Assembly: GCA_040830705.1 (NCBI GenBank)
Contig: JBFOME010000005.1
Span: 152,193-216,192, forward strand
Length of the DNA stretch: 64,000 nt
Origin: Ruegeria_C sp040830705
GTDB taxonomy: Bacteria; Pseudomonadota; Alphaproteobacteria; Rhodobacterales; Rhodobacteraceae
Direction: 5' to 3'
Position 1 is the first letter of the stretch. Each line of letters opens with the position of its first letter. The notes under the pieces are model-generated. The model was not told the DNA's origin. It made no database searches and saw only the letters and a list, made by a program, of their open reading frames with translations. Shown here piece after piece: positions 41,636 through 50,708 of the stretch. The translations under genes and the position numbers were made by a program.

Positions 41636-43267
41636 ATGGCAAAGGAAATCCATAAAGACCGCGTTCTTGAGATCGACGATATCCGCGTGAACTTTGACAC
41701 GCCTGACGGCACGGTCGAAGCGGTGCGCGGGGTTTCGATGCATGTAAAACGCGGCGAGACGGTCGCTGTTGTGGGCGAAAGCGGCTCTGGCAAGAGCCAG
41801 ATCATGATGTCGGCCATGGGGCTGCTGGCCTCGAACGGTCATGCGACCGGATCGGTGCGCTATCGCGGAGACGAGATTCTGAACCTGCCGGTGAAGAAAC
41901 TTAACAAGATCCGCGGCGCCAAGATCTCCATGATCTTTCAGGAGCCGATGACATCGCTCGACCCGCTTTACACCATTCAGGATCAGCTCTGCGAGCCGTT
42001 GATGGTGCATGGTGGCATGTCGCGCGCAAAAGCGCGGGCGCGGGTGCTTGAGCTGCTCAAACTGGTGCAGATCCCTGACCCTGAACGGCGGATGAAGGCT
42101 TATCCTTATGAGATGAGCGGCGGGCAGCGCCAGCGCGTGATGATCGCCATGGCACTGGCCAATGATCCGGACCTGTTGATCGCGGATGAGCCAACCACGG
42201 CGCTGGATGTGACGATTCAGGCCGACATCCTGCATCTGCTGGCCGAGCTTCAGGCCCGGCTAGGCATGTCGATCCTGTTCATCACCCATGACCTCGGAAT
42301 CGTCGAAGCCTTTGCCGACCGGGTCTATGTCATGCGCAAGGGTCAACTGGAGGAAGAAGGCGAGACAAGCCAGATCTTCCAGAACCCCGCGACCGATTAC
42401 ACCCGTATGCTTTTGGATGCCGAACCCTCGGGCGAGAAGGATGCACCGGTAACAGATGCCGAGGTGATGCTGTCCGGTAAGGACGTTGTCGTAACCTTTG
42501 GTGCGCCGGGCGGGTTCCTGCGCAAGGACACTCAGTTCACCGCCGTCAAAGGCATCGACGTGTCATTGCACCGGGAGCAAACCATCGGAATCGTGGGCGA
42601 AAGCGGGTCCGGTAAATCGACCTTGGGCCGCGCACTGTTGCAACTGCTGCCCTCGGATGGCCGGGTGGTCTATCTCGGGCAAGAGATCAGCGGGTTGGAC
42701 CGCGCCCATATGAGACCCTATCGCGACGGGCTGCAGATGGTGTTCCAGGACCCCTACGGCTCACTCTCACCCCGGATGACGGTCAGCGAGATCATCACCG
42801 AGGGGCTGTTGGTGCATGAGCCAGGCCTGTCGCAGCGCGAACGCGCCGACCGCGCAGCGCAGGCGTTGGAGGATGTCGGGCTGGAAGCCTCGATGCGCAA
42901 CCGTTTCCCGCATGAGTTCTCGGGCGGGCAGCGGCAGCGGATCGCGATTGCGCGGGCTGTGGTGCTGCGGCCCAAGGTGATCGTGCTGGACGAGCCGACT
43001 TCCGCGCTGGACCGCTCCGTGCAGAAACAGGTGATCGAGCTGCTGCGGCGGCTGCAGAAGGAACACTCGCTGTCCTACCTCTTCATCAGCCACGATCTGG
43101 CCGTGGTCCGGGCGCTTTCGGATTATGTGATGGTCATGCGCGAAGGCGAGGTCGTGGAACAGGGTCTTACCGAGCAAGTGTTCGACAATCCGACGCAGGA
43201 GTATACGCGCAACCTGATGCGCGCGGCCTTCGATCTGCGCGAGATACTGCGCGAGAAATTGGCGTAG
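41636..43267 (+). CDS. Fused dual ATPase of peptide-type ABC transporter (OppDF)
   Basis: A single chain of 543 residues carrying two ABC domains. Domain 1 (about 10-265) has Walker A GESGSGKSQ, signature MSGGQRQRVM and Walker B LLIADEP. Domain 2 (about 285-535) has GESGSGKST, FSGGQRQRIA and VIVLDEP. Each ends in an Opp-type C-terminal extension (NPATDYTRMLLDAEP, NPTQEYTRNLM). The first Walker A ends in Gln instead of the usual Thr/Ser, which might lower nucleotide binding at that site. ATG 41636 follows the oppC stop by one base. Confidence 0.92.
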   Translation: MAKEIHKDRVLEIDDIRVNFDTPDGTVEAVRGVSMHVKRGETVAVVGESGSGKSQIMMSAMGLLASNGHATGSVRYRGDEILNLPVKKLNKIRGAKISMIFQEPMTSLDPLYTIQDQLCEPLMVHGGMSRAKARARVLELLKLVQIPDPERRMKAYPYEMSGGQRQRVMIAMALANDPDLLIADEPTTALDVTIQADILHLLAELQARLGMSILFITHDLGIVEAFADRVYVMRKGQLEEEGETSQIFQNPATDYTRMLLDAEPSGEKDAPVTDAEVMLSGKDVVVTFGAPGGFLRKDTQFTAVKGIDVSLHREQTIGIVGESGSGKSTLGRALLQLLPSDGRVVYLGQEISGLDRAHMRPYRDGLQMVFQDPYGSLSPRMTVSEIITEGLLVHEPGLSQRERADRAAQALEDVGLEASMRNRFPHEFSGGQRQRIAIARAVVLRPKVIVLDEPTSALDRSVQKQVIELLRRLQKEHSLSYLFISHDLAVVRALSDYVMVMREGEVVEQGLTEQVFDNPTQEYTRNLMRAAFDLREILREKLA

Positions 43268-44167
43268 TTATGACTTGTGTGGCCCGTGAACGTCGCGGGC
43301 CACCTCCATGAAGGCGCGGATCACCCGCACATCGCGGCGCTGCGCAAGATGCACGATGGCCTCGCTCATCTCGGCCCGAATATCGCTCAGCGGAAGCTGG
43401 CGCAGGCGGGCATCCTCGACATATTCCGCGCGCGAGACAAAGCCGATGCCCGCGCCCGAGGCAACCACCTCACGCACCGCTTCGCGGCCCTCGGCGGTGA
43501 TGGCCGGTTCCAGTCGCACACCGCACGCCTCAGCCTGCTCTTCCAGTTTTTGTCGCGTCTTAGAGCCTGCTTCACGAAAGATCAGCGGATACTGGGTCAG
43601 GTCGGCGAGGGTCAGCCCGCGTTTACGCGGCGCAATATCGACGGAGGCAAAGGCAATGATCTCGGTCGAGGCCAGTTCAATCACCTCCATGTCCCGGCCC
43701 GGAGGCAACCCACCAACCACGCCAATCTCGGCCTCATAGCTGCGCAGATGCGCGACCACATCTGCGGTGTTGCCCGAGCGTAGGGAAATAGTCACATTGG
43801 GATAACGCGCCCGAAACCGGCCCAAAAGGTCGGTAACGTGATGGGCTGAATCGGCGATGATGCGCAGCTCACCATCAATGGCCGCGCCGGATTCCGACAT
43901 GACCTCTTCGATCTGCTGCTCCACCTCAAAAAACTGACGGGTCAGATGAAACAGGCGTTCGCCAGCTTCGGTCAGGCGCACCCGCTTGCGTTCGCGGTGG
44001 AAGAGCAGCACGTCATGATCCTGCTCCAACCGGCGCACTTGCTCGGAAATCGCTGGCTGACTCAGGCGCAACGCGTCGGCGGCACGTGAAAATCCTCCAG
44101 TTAGAGCCACATTATGGAATGCTTTAAGCTGGCTGTACCGAACCGGGATCGACGCAGAGTTGCGCAT
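43268..44167 (-). CDS. LysR-family regulator of the phosphonate genes
   Basis: A 299-residue LTTR. The N-terminal helix-turn-helix contains AFHNVALTGGFSRAADALRLSQPAISEQVRRLE. The effector domain begins near residue 95 (GELRIIADSAHHVTDLLGRF). It is divergent from phnW across a 96-base gap and convergent with the opp operon, its stop abutting the last opp gene by zero bases. It most likely activates phnWAY in response to a phosphonate or pathway intermediate. Confidence 0.92.
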   Translation of the reverse strand: MRNSASIPVRYSQLKAFHNVALTGGFSRAADALRLSQPAISEQVRRLEQDHDVLLFHRERKRVRLTEAGERLFHLTRQFFEVEQQIEEVMSESGAAIDGELRIIADSAHHVTDLLGRFRARYPNVTISLRSGNTADVVAHLRSYEAEIGVVGGLPPGRDMEVIELASTEIIAFASVDIAPRKRGLTLADLTQYPLIFREAGSKTRQKLEEQAEACGVRLEPAITAEGREAVREVVASGAGIGFVSRAEYVEDARLRQLPLSDIRAEMSEAIVHLAQRRDVRVIRAFMEVARDVHGPHKS

Positions 44168-44169
44168 AA

Positions 44170-44188
44170 ATCAAACCTATAGATTGAT
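44170..44188. promoter_or_regulatory. Candidate LysR operator in the phn divergent gap
   Basis: ATCAA-N9-TTGAT, which contains a T-N11-A LysR core (T44171, A44183). It lies three bases before the LysR start codon, a common place for an autoregulatory LTTR site, and about 76-94 bases before phnW. Confidence 0.45.
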
Positions 44189-44263
44189 CGTTTAATTCAA
44201 TTTCACATATGGATCGGGCTTTGGCAAACATGACGGCAATTCACCAATCGGGGAATCGCGGCC

Positions 44264-45451
44264 ATGACTTCGGAACATCGCAGGATCGAAGCACCGAGGC
44301 TGGGCGAGCCTTATCTGCTGACACCCGGCCCCCTGACCACGTCATTTTCGGTGAAAGAGGCGATGCTGCGGGACTGGGGCAGCTGGGACGATGATTTCCG
44401 TGCCATGACCCGCGAGATACGCTCACGCCTACTGGCTTTGCTGGGATCGGGGGCCGAGGACTTCGACTGCGTGCCTATTCAGGGGTCGGGAACCTTTGCG
44501 GTCGAGGCGATGCTGGGCAGCTTCCTGCCGCTGGACGGCAAAGCTCTGGTGCTGGCGAATGGGGCCTATGGGCAGCGTGCGGTCAAGACGCTGGCCTATC
44601 TGGGCCGCGCCTACCTAGTGCTCGATAAGGGCGACTATCTGCCGCCACGTGGCGCAGAAGTCGCACAGATACTGGTCGAAGACCCCGATATCACGCATGT
44701 GGTCGCAATCCATTGCGAGACTTCCAGCGGCATCCTGAACCCGATCCACGAAATTGCCGAGGTGACATATGCCGCCGGGCGCAAGCTGCTGATCGATTCC
44801 ATGTCGGCCTTTGGAGCGATCGAGCTGCACCCAGATGAAATCCGGTTTGAGGCGATGGTCTCCTCGGCCAACAAATGCATCGAAGGGGTGCCTGGATTTG
44901 GTTTTGTCATTGCCCGGATTGCCGAACTGCAAGCCGCCAAGGGGAATAGTCACTCGCTTGCATTAGATGTGCAGGACCAGTGGGAGTGTATGGAACGGAC
45001 CGGGCAATGGCGATTCACACCGCCGACCCATGCAGTTGCGGCCTTTCTGCACGCATTGCAGGCCCATGCGGACGAAGGTGGTGTCGCGGGACGTGGCGCG
45101 CGTTATCTGCGCAACCGCGAGGTGGTCGTCGAGGGAATGCGCGATCTGGGGTTTGAGACCCTGCTGGATGACCGCTGGCTCAGCCCGATTATCGTAACCT
45201 TCTTTTGCCCCGACGACCCGCGCTTTGAGTTTGAGCGGTTCTATGACCTGATGAAAGCGAAGGGCTTCATCATCTATCCCGGCAAGCTGACCGTGGTCGA
45301 CAGTTTCCGCATTGGCTGTATCGGACAGATGGACGAGCATGTGATGCGACAGGTCGTTGAGGCCGCCAAAGACACATTGAATGAAATGGGGGTGGTCAGC
45401 GCTGCACCGCCAGCCGCCGCCCTGAAAGAACGCGCCAAACTGGCCGCCTGA
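44264..45451 (+). CDS. phnW: 2-aminoethylphosphonate--pyruvate transaminase
   Basis: A fold-type I PLP enzyme that converts 2-aminoethylphosphonate and pyruvate to phosphonoacetaldehyde and alanine. The PLP lysine is Lys204 in SSANKCIEGVPGFGF (200-214), the cofactor aspartate Asp178 in IDSMSAFGA, and the N-terminal substrate motif is LLTPGPLTTS (18-27). The 395 residues slightly exceed the usual 365-370, with extra residues at the C-terminus. First gene of phnW-phnA-phnY, 18 bases before phnA. Confidence 0.95.
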   Translation: MTSEHRRIEAPRLGEPYLLTPGPLTTSFSVKEAMLRDWGSWDDDFRAMTREIRSRLLALLGSGAEDFDCVPIQGSGTFAVEAMLGSFLPLDGKALVLANGAYGQRAVKTLAYLGRAYLVLDKGDYLPPRGAEVAQILVEDPDITHVVAIHCETSSGILNPIHEIAEVTYAAGRKLLIDSMSAFGAIELHPDEIRFEAMVSSANKCIEGVPGFGFVIARIAELQAAKGNSHSLALDVQDQWECMERTGQWRFTPPTHAVAAFLHALQAHADEGGVAGRGARYLRNREVVVEGMRDLGFETLLDDRWLSPIIVTFFCPDDPRFEFERFYDLMKAKGFIIYPGKLTVVDSFRIGCIGQMDEHVMRQVVEAAKDTLNEMGVVSAAPPAAALKERAKLAA

Positions 45452-45469
45452 TCTGACAAAGGAACCGAA

Positions 45470-46714
45470 ATGACCCTGCACACCCCTGTCGAGGCCAATG
45501 AGCGCGTCTATCCGATGCCCAAAGTGCCCGCCATTGCCATCTGCCTGGATGGGTGCGAGCCGGAATATCTGGATAAGGCCATCGCCGACGGGCTGATGCC
45601 AACCCTCAAACGCATGCGCGAGACTGGGACGGATCGGCTGGCGCATTCGGTCATTCCGTCGTTCACAAATCCCAACAACCTCTCTATCGCGACCGGGCGT
45701 CCGCCCAGCGTGCACGGGATTTGCGGCAATTACTTGATCGATCCGGAGACGGGAGAAGAGGTGATGATGAACGACGTGCGGTTCCTGCGCGCACCCACGC
45801 TGTTCAAGCAGTTCTATGATGCGGGCGCCAAGGTTGCCATCGTCACAGCTAAGGACAAGTTGCGGGCGCTGCTGGGGGCCGGGCTGAAGTTTGACGAAGA
45901 CCGGGCCAAGTGTTTCTCAGCCGAGCGCTCAGACAGTTCCACCGCTGCCGAGCATGGGCAAGAAGAGGCTAGCACCTGGCTGGGCCTGCCTCAGCCCGAG
46001 GTCTATTCCGCCGATCTGTCCGAGTTTGTCTTTGCCGCCGGTGTCAAACTGCTGAAGGAATGGAAGCCGGATGTGATGTACCTAACCACGACCGATTACA
46101 TTCAGCACAAGTTCGCACCCGATGATGCCGAGGCCAAGGCGTTCTACGAGATGTTCGACCGCTACTTGACTGAGCTCGACGCGATGGGTGCGGCCATTGT
46201 CGTGACCGCCGATCACGGCATGAAGCCCAAGCACCACGCCGATGGATCGCCCAACGTGGTCTATGTACAGGACCTGATGGATGACTGGCTGGGCAAGGAC
46301 GCCGCCCGTGTCATCCTGCCGATCACCGATCCTTACGTGGTGCATCACGGTGCACTAGGCTCGTTCGCCACCGCTTATCTTCCCGAATGCGCGGACCGCG
46401 CGGATGTGATCGCCAAGCTGCGGGCGACGGACGGCATTACAGATGTGCTGAGCAAGGAAGAGGCCATGGAACGTTTCGAATTGCCTGGCGACAGGATTGG
46501 GGATGTTGTCATGGTCTCGGGCGAGAATATCTGCATCGGCACCTCGGAACACCGCCATGATCTGGCGGCGCTCAAGGAACCGTTGCGCAGCCATGGCGGG
46601 CTGACCGAGCAGGAAGTTCCGTTTATCGTGAACCGCAGGATCGACCTGCCCTCGCAACCGGAGCTTCGCAACTTCGATGCGTTCTTTTATGCAACAACAG
46701 CGGCGGCGCTTTGA
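45470..46714 (+). CDS. phnA: Phosphonoacetate hydrolase
   Basis: A zinc-dependent alkaline-phosphatase-superfamily enzyme that cleaves the C-P bond of phosphonoacetate to acetate and phosphate. The metal aspartate is Asp28 (CLDGCEP), the nucleophile Thr66 in SFTNPNN (64-70), and the second metal site is seen in TTTDYIQHKF, TADHGMKPKHH and the late HGG motif. Length is 414 residues, as expected. It lies between phnW and phnY, completing the phosphonoacetate branch of 2-AEP breakdown. Confidence 0.95.
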   Translation: MTLHTPVEANERVYPMPKVPAIAICLDGCEPEYLDKAIADGLMPTLKRMRETGTDRLAHSVIPSFTNPNNLSIATGRPPSVHGICGNYLIDPETGEEVMMNDVRFLRAPTLFKQFYDAGAKVAIVTAKDKLRALLGAGLKFDEDRAKCFSAERSDSSTAAEHGQEEASTWLGLPQPEVYSADLSEFVFAAGVKLLKEWKPDVMYLTTTDYIQHKFAPDDAEAKAFYEMFDRYLTELDAMGAAIVVTADHGMKPKHHADGSPNVVYVQDLMDDWLGKDAARVILPITDPYVVHHGALGSFATAYLPECADRADVIAKLRATDGITDVLSKEEAMERFELPGDRIGDVVMVSGENICIGTSEHRHDLAALKEPLRSHGGLTEQEVPFIVNRRIDLPSQPELRNFDAFFYATTAAAL

Positions 46715-46717
46715 ACG

Positions 46718-48178
46718 ATGGATGGAACAATGAACAAGGCTGACATTCGCAACGAGGGTATGCGCATCGGGGGCGAGGTGGTTTTCACCGACGATGTAGT
46801 GCCAGTGCACTACCCCTATACTGACGAGGTGGTGGGCACGGTTCCGGCAGGTACCGCAGAACATGCCAAGCGCGCCTTTGAGATCGCGGCGAATTACAAA
46901 CCAACGCTCAGCCGCTATGAACGCAGTGAAATCCTGAAACGCGCAGGCGAGCTTATTGGCGAGCGTCGCGACTATATGGCCAAATGGCTGACGCTGGAGC
47001 TTGGCATCTGCCACCAGCACGCCATCTACGAGACGAAGCGCGCGCAGGATGTCTATCAGTTTGCCGCGGCGCAGGCGATGAATGACGATGGCGAGATCTT
47101 CTCTTGCGACCTGACCCATAACGGCAAGGACCGCAAGATTTTCACCACCCGCGAGCCGGTGCGCGCAATCTCGGCGATCACGCCGTTCAACCACCCGCTC
47201 AACATGGTCAGTCACAAGATCGCGCCCTCGATTGCGACCAATAATTGCATGGTCTGCAAGCCGACCGAGTTGACGCCTCTGACCTGCTTGGCGCTGGCCG
47301 ATATTCTCTATGAGGCGGGGCTGCCGCCAGAGATGTTCCAGGTGGTCACGGGTTGGCCGCAGGACATCGGCGACGAGATGGTGACCAATGACAATATCGA
47401 CATCATCACATTCACCGGCGGGGTCCCTGTCGGTAAGATCATCGCTGAGAAGGCGGGCTACAAGCGGCAAGCGCTGGAGCTCGGCGGCAATGATCCCCTG
47501 ATCGTTTTGAATGACCTAAACGATGCTGACCTGGACAAAGCGGCAACGATTGCCGTGGCCGGAGCAACCGGCAATTCCGGCCAGCGATGCACCGCCGTGA
47601 AGCGCATTCTGGTGCAGGAAAGCGTCGCAGACCGGTTTGTGCCCTTGGTGTTGGAGAAGGCCAAAGCCATAAAGTTCGGCGACCCGCAGGACCCCGAAAC
47701 TCAACTGGGCTGCGTGATCCATGCGCAGGCGGCGGAACTGTTCGAAAAGCGGGTCTATATTGCGGAAAAAGAGGGTGCGGAGATCCTCTATCACCCCAGT
47801 CGCGACGGCGCTCTGCTGCCACCTATCGTGGTAGACAAGGTGCCCCATGACAGCGAATTGGTGATGGAAGAAACCTTTGGCCCCATCGTGCCCATCGTAC
47901 GCGTGCCCGATGATGATGCCGAGGTGATGCGGATTTCAAACTCCACCGAATTCGGCCTGTCCTCGGGCGTTTGCACCAACGATTTGAACCGGGCGATCGC
48001 CTTCGTCAACGGGCTGGATGTGGGGACCTGCAACATCTGGGAACAGCCGGGCTACCGGATTGAGATGTCGCCCTTCGGTGGCATCAAAGACAGCGGCAAT
48101 GGCGTCAAGGAAGGCGTTATTGAAGCGATGAAGTTCTTCACCAATGTGAAGACCTATTCGCTGCCCTGGCCGCGCTGA
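46718..48178 (+). CDS. phnY: Phosphonoacetaldehyde dehydrogenase
   Basis: An aldehyde dehydrogenase that oxidises phosphonoacetaldehyde to phosphonoacetate with NAD. The catalytic cysteine is Cys291 in GQRCTAVKR, the general base Glu254 in LELGG, and the oxyanion asparagine Asn158 in TPFNHP (numbering from ATG 46718). The alternative start ATG 46730 loses four residues. Length is 486 residues. It starts three bases after phnA; a terminator follows. Confidence 0.95.
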   Translation: MDGTMNKADIRNEGMRIGGEVVFTDDVVPVHYPYTDEVVGTVPAGTAEHAKRAFEIAANYKPTLSRYERSEILKRAGELIGERRDYMAKWLTLELGICHQHAIYETKRAQDVYQFAAAQAMNDDGEIFSCDLTHNGKDRKIFTTREPVRAISAITPFNHPLNMVSHKIAPSIATNNCMVCKPTELTPLTCLALADILYEAGLPPEMFQVVTGWPQDIGDEMVTNDNIDIITFTGGVPVGKIIAEKAGYKRQALELGGNDPLIVLNDLNDADLDKAATIAVAGATGNSGQRCTAVKRILVQESVADRFVPLVLEKAKAIKFGDPQDPETQLGCVIHAQAAELFEKRVYIAEKEGAEILYHPSRDGALLPPIVVDKVPHDSELVMEETFGPIVPIVRVPDDDAEVMRISNSTEFGLSSGVCTNDLNRAIAFVNGLDVGTCNIWEQPGYRIEMSPFGGIKDSGNGVKEGVIEAMKFFTNVKTYSLPWPR

Positions 48179-48189
48179 CATAGCATTCA

Positions 48190-48213
48190 GGGCCGCCTCG
48201 AAAGCGGCCCCTT
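48190..48213. terminator. Terminator after phnY
   Basis: A seven-base perfect stem, GGGCCGC with GCGGCCC, and a seven-base loop, followed by CTTT. It lies 12 bases after the phnY stop and also converges with the muiA-like gene. Confidence 0.7.
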
Positions 48214-48225
48214 TGCAAACTCCAA

Positions 48226-49875
48226 TCACCGCAAAATCATGCCCTCTGGCCAATTCAACGTTGTATCCAGCTGGATGGTCTGGCTTTGCCCTGGCGCCAG
48301 ATTCAGATCCCAGGCCAGAATGCCGCGCTGTTTGTCGACATTCATTTCCGATGGCTTCGGCCGCGCGACCCATTGGATCTCAAGATCTTCCTGCTGCGAG
48401 TAGGGCACGCGGTCCAGGATACGAAGTGGCCATTCTTCGTATGTCAGGTTTTCGACCTCTACCTCGATCCGGTCTTCGCGTTGGTTCGAGCGGGTCAAAA
48501 TACCCCGGTCGCCTTCGTTCTGGTCGAGGACGTCCCGCTTCAACCGCAGCCCTTCAATGGGGCCAAATCCGATATCCGCTTCCTGGCCAGAGGTCAGGCC
48601 GTCGAACGCCTCGAACCCGACGAGTTGACCGTCAACATAGTGGGTTGCGTGCTGAGCGGGGATCAACTCGCGGCCGGTGGAGTTGACCATCCGTGCAATG
48701 CGATAGGCGGTTTCGTCGTAAATCGGGACCGCCATCGCCAGAACGTCTGCGTCTTGGGTGAAACTGTCCAACTGCAGCTTGAGGACATCCGCACCGGAGG
48801 CAATCGAGACAGGCTCGGAATATGTGAGGATCAGATTGCTTTCTGACCACACTTCCGCACCTCCGCCCGCTTCCTCGACGATAACCGGGGGTTCGACAAC
48901 AGGCTCTTCCAGACTGCCCGCATCCATGGCCATCGGCGCCGCAGCTGACAATTCCCGCTGTTTCAGAACCGGTCTGGGTTCTTCGATACGACGCAGGCTA
49001 GGGTACAAAATGCGCGCTGCGATCTGCCCGGTGGCCTCGGTCGTTGACAAGCGTAGTGTGACGTCCGTCCAGTTTTCGCCGGTTTCCTGCCGGACCCAGG
49101 CGTTACTTTTGATCTCGACCTTCGGGTCGTCACCAGTGACCAGATTAAGGTCATAGGTCGGTAGCCAGAAGGTCTCGCGATCGACCAGATAGCTCAATGT
49201 CAGATCCGAAATTACCGGTTCGGTTGCACTGACCTCAATCGCGATATAGAGCCTGTCGGCGTCCTCCAGCGCGATGGCTGCAAGGGCTTGCGTGGCGTCT
49301 TCCAGTTCTTCGTTGAGATCCTTGAGTGCCTCTTCGATTTCTCTGGCGCGCAGCTCGGCGTCAAGCGCGGCTTGGCTGGCCTCGCCCGCTTCTTCGCGGA
49401 TCATGCGCGCGATGTCGCGCAGGGCATCTGCACCAGCCTCGGCCATGCTTTCGTTTTCACCTAGTTTGCGCAGGAACTCGATCGACACTTCGGAGGCGGC
49501 TACCGCCGCTCTGGCCTGAGCAGCGTCGTCGCGCACGTTGCGAATGCGCTTTTCGATATCTTCGATCCGCTCTTCGGCGGCCTCAACTTCGGGTGAGGTC
49601 GCATCATGGGGTGGTGCGAAATCCTCACGAATGACGGTGCCGATCTGACGAACGCCATCGACCGAGACTCGTAGGCTTTCGGTATCAGCGCTGTCGGGAA
49701 CGCCACGTAGAACCAGTCGGTGTTTCCCCTCCGGGATATCGACACTGCCCATACGCAGGATTGTGGCGCTATCGGGGTGCATCGTCACTTGGGTAACTTT
49801 GCTTGGGACTGAGATGACGTCTGCCTGAACTGGCAGGGCACAGATGAACGCGATCAGGGAAATCGTGAAACGCAT
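48226..49875 (-). CDS. MuiA-like DUF4139 exported protein
   Basis: A 549-residue protein of the mucoidy-inhibitor A family (DUF4140 + DUF4139). The signal peptide (about 1-18) ends PVQADV. An N-terminal beta domain (about 20-85) is followed by a long coiled coil (about 95-210, EVEAAEERIEDIEKRIR to LEDATQALAAI). The C-terminal beta domain is the DUF4139 region (YDLNLVTGDDPKVEIKSN, then LAPGQSQTIQLD). Function is unknown; members are secreted or periplasmic. ATG 49875 has GAGG upstream, and a longer frame to 50046 lacks a signal. Confidence 0.85.
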   Translation of the reverse strand: MRFTISLIAFICALPVQADVISVPSKVTQVTMHPDSATILRMGSVDIPEGKHRLVLRGVPDSADTESLRVSVDGVRQIGTVIREDFAPPHDATSPEVEAAEERIEDIEKRIRNVRDDAAQARAAVAASEVSIEFLRKLGENESMAEAGADALRDIARMIREEAGEASQAALDAELRAREIEEALKDLNEELEDATQALAAIALEDADRLYIAIEVSATEPVISDLTLSYLVDRETFWLPTYDLNLVTGDDPKVEIKSNAWVRQETGENWTDVTLRLSTTEATGQIAARILYPSLRRIEEPRPVLKQRELSAAAPMAMDAGSLEEPVVEPPVIVEEAGGGAEVWSESNLILTYSEPVSIASGADVLKLQLDSFTQDADVLAMAVPIYDETAYRIARMVNSTGRELIPAQHATHYVDGQLVGFEAFDGLTSGQEADIGFGPIEGLRLKRDVLDQNEGDRGILTRSNQREDRIEVEVENLTYEEWPLRILDRVPYSQQEDLEIQWVARPKPSEMNVDKQRGILAWDLNLAPGQSQTIQLDTTLNWPEGMILR

Positions 49876-49940
49876 GGCTCGACCTCGTTTGAACTCAGGC
49901 TGAGCTTTGCAATCGGGGCGTGAATGCGCAAGGGCACTAA

Positions 49941-49976
49941 CAAAAAGACGGAAGGCATCCTTTCGGTTGCCTTCCG
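49941..49976 (-). terminator. Terminator of the three-small-gene operon
   Basis: On the minus strand a nine-base perfect stem, CGGAAGGCA with TGCCTTCCG, is followed by TCTTTTTG. It closes the minus-strand unit 50708-50007. Confidence 0.8.
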
Positions 49977-50006
49977 CCATCCGGGGGGGCGATTGAGCGG
50001 GGGTGT

Positions 50007-50198
50007 TCAGGCGGCCAACGCTGTTTCCGTGGTCTTGCCGCGACATGAAACGAAGACCAGTTGCGGCATCCGCTCGGCGCGGCGTTCCGCGAAACTCAGG
50101 ACGTCTTCGGTGCGGGTTCTGCCCTGGCGCGTGCGCTCCAGATGGGCGAGGGCGGACAGACGGTTGGCGCGGGCGGTTTCGAGAAGCGATTGGGTCAT
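50007..50198 (-). CDS. Small protein of unknown function (63 residues)
   Basis: A basic protein starting MTQSLLETARANRLSALAHL and ending GKTTETALAA. AAGGA lies six bases before ATG 50198. Composition is helical and arginine-rich in the middle (RTRQGRTRTEDVLSFAERRAERM). I do not recognise a family. It is the last of three closely spaced small genes on the minus strand, followed by a terminator. Confidence 0.65.
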   Translation of the reverse strand: MTQSLLETARANRLSALAHLERTRQGRTRTEDVLSFAERRAERMPQLVFVSCRGKTTETALAA

Positions 50199-50244
50199 GG
50201 TGTTTCCTTGGCTGGGGGCAAGAGTTGAATTGGTGTCGAAGGGG

Positions 50245-50424
50245 TCAGGCCGCGTCGCCCGAGTGGCCCCACATGTTGGAGACAAAGAACACACCACTGG
50301 CGGTGCGTATCGGATGGGGGCGTGCGCGCCAGTCCTCGAACGAAACAATATTGTCCGATTGGCGGGGTTGCGGCGTCTTCGACGTTTTGGAGGCGGTGAC
50401 GGTGAGGGCGATTACATTGGTCAT
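50245..50424 (-). CDS. Small protein of unknown function (59 residues)
   Basis: Starts MTNVIALTVTASKTS and ends MWGHSGDAA, with a tryptophan-containing middle (SFEDWRARPHPIR). AAGGGG lies about ten bases before ATG 50424. Unrecognised. It is the middle gene of the three-gene set; short gaps (46-47 bases) separate all three. Confidence 0.6.
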   Translation of the reverse strand: MTNVIALTVTASKTSKTPQPRQSDNIVSFEDWRARPHPIRTASGVFFVSNMWGHSGDAA

Positions 50425-50471
50425 GGTCTTTTTTCCCCTTGGATCGGGTTATGTCCCGATCTGGTTGCGGC

Positions 50472-50708
50472 TCAGTCCGGTTGGGTCGGTGTAACGTTCT
50501 GCGCGGACGGTTCGGGACTGCTCGGGGTTTCATCGCGTTTTGCGTTTTTTTGGGGCTCCAGACGGTGTGCCTGATCAAACAGCTTGTCGAGTTCGCAATG
50601 CGTCAAATCCGGAAGCCGCTGACGGCTGTCACTGTCTATGGAATTCTGAATGCGCATAACCCGCGCTACAACTTTACCGTGACTACGAGAGAGCGCGTTG
50701 GGAGCCAT
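50472..50708 (-). CDS. Small protein of unknown function (78 residues)
   Basis: Starts MAPNALSRSHGKVVARVMR and ends in a proline/serine-rich tail (SSPEPSAQNVTPTQPD). The best ribosome binding site of the three genes, AAAGGAG, lies eight bases before ATG 50708. The N-terminal half looks helical and could bind nucleic acid or protein; the tail is probably disordered. Unrecognised family. Confidence 0.62.
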   Translation of the reverse strand: MAPNALSRSHGKVVARVMRIQNSIDSDSRQRLPDLTHCELDKLFDQAHRLEPQKNAKRDETPSSPEPSAQNVTPTQPD

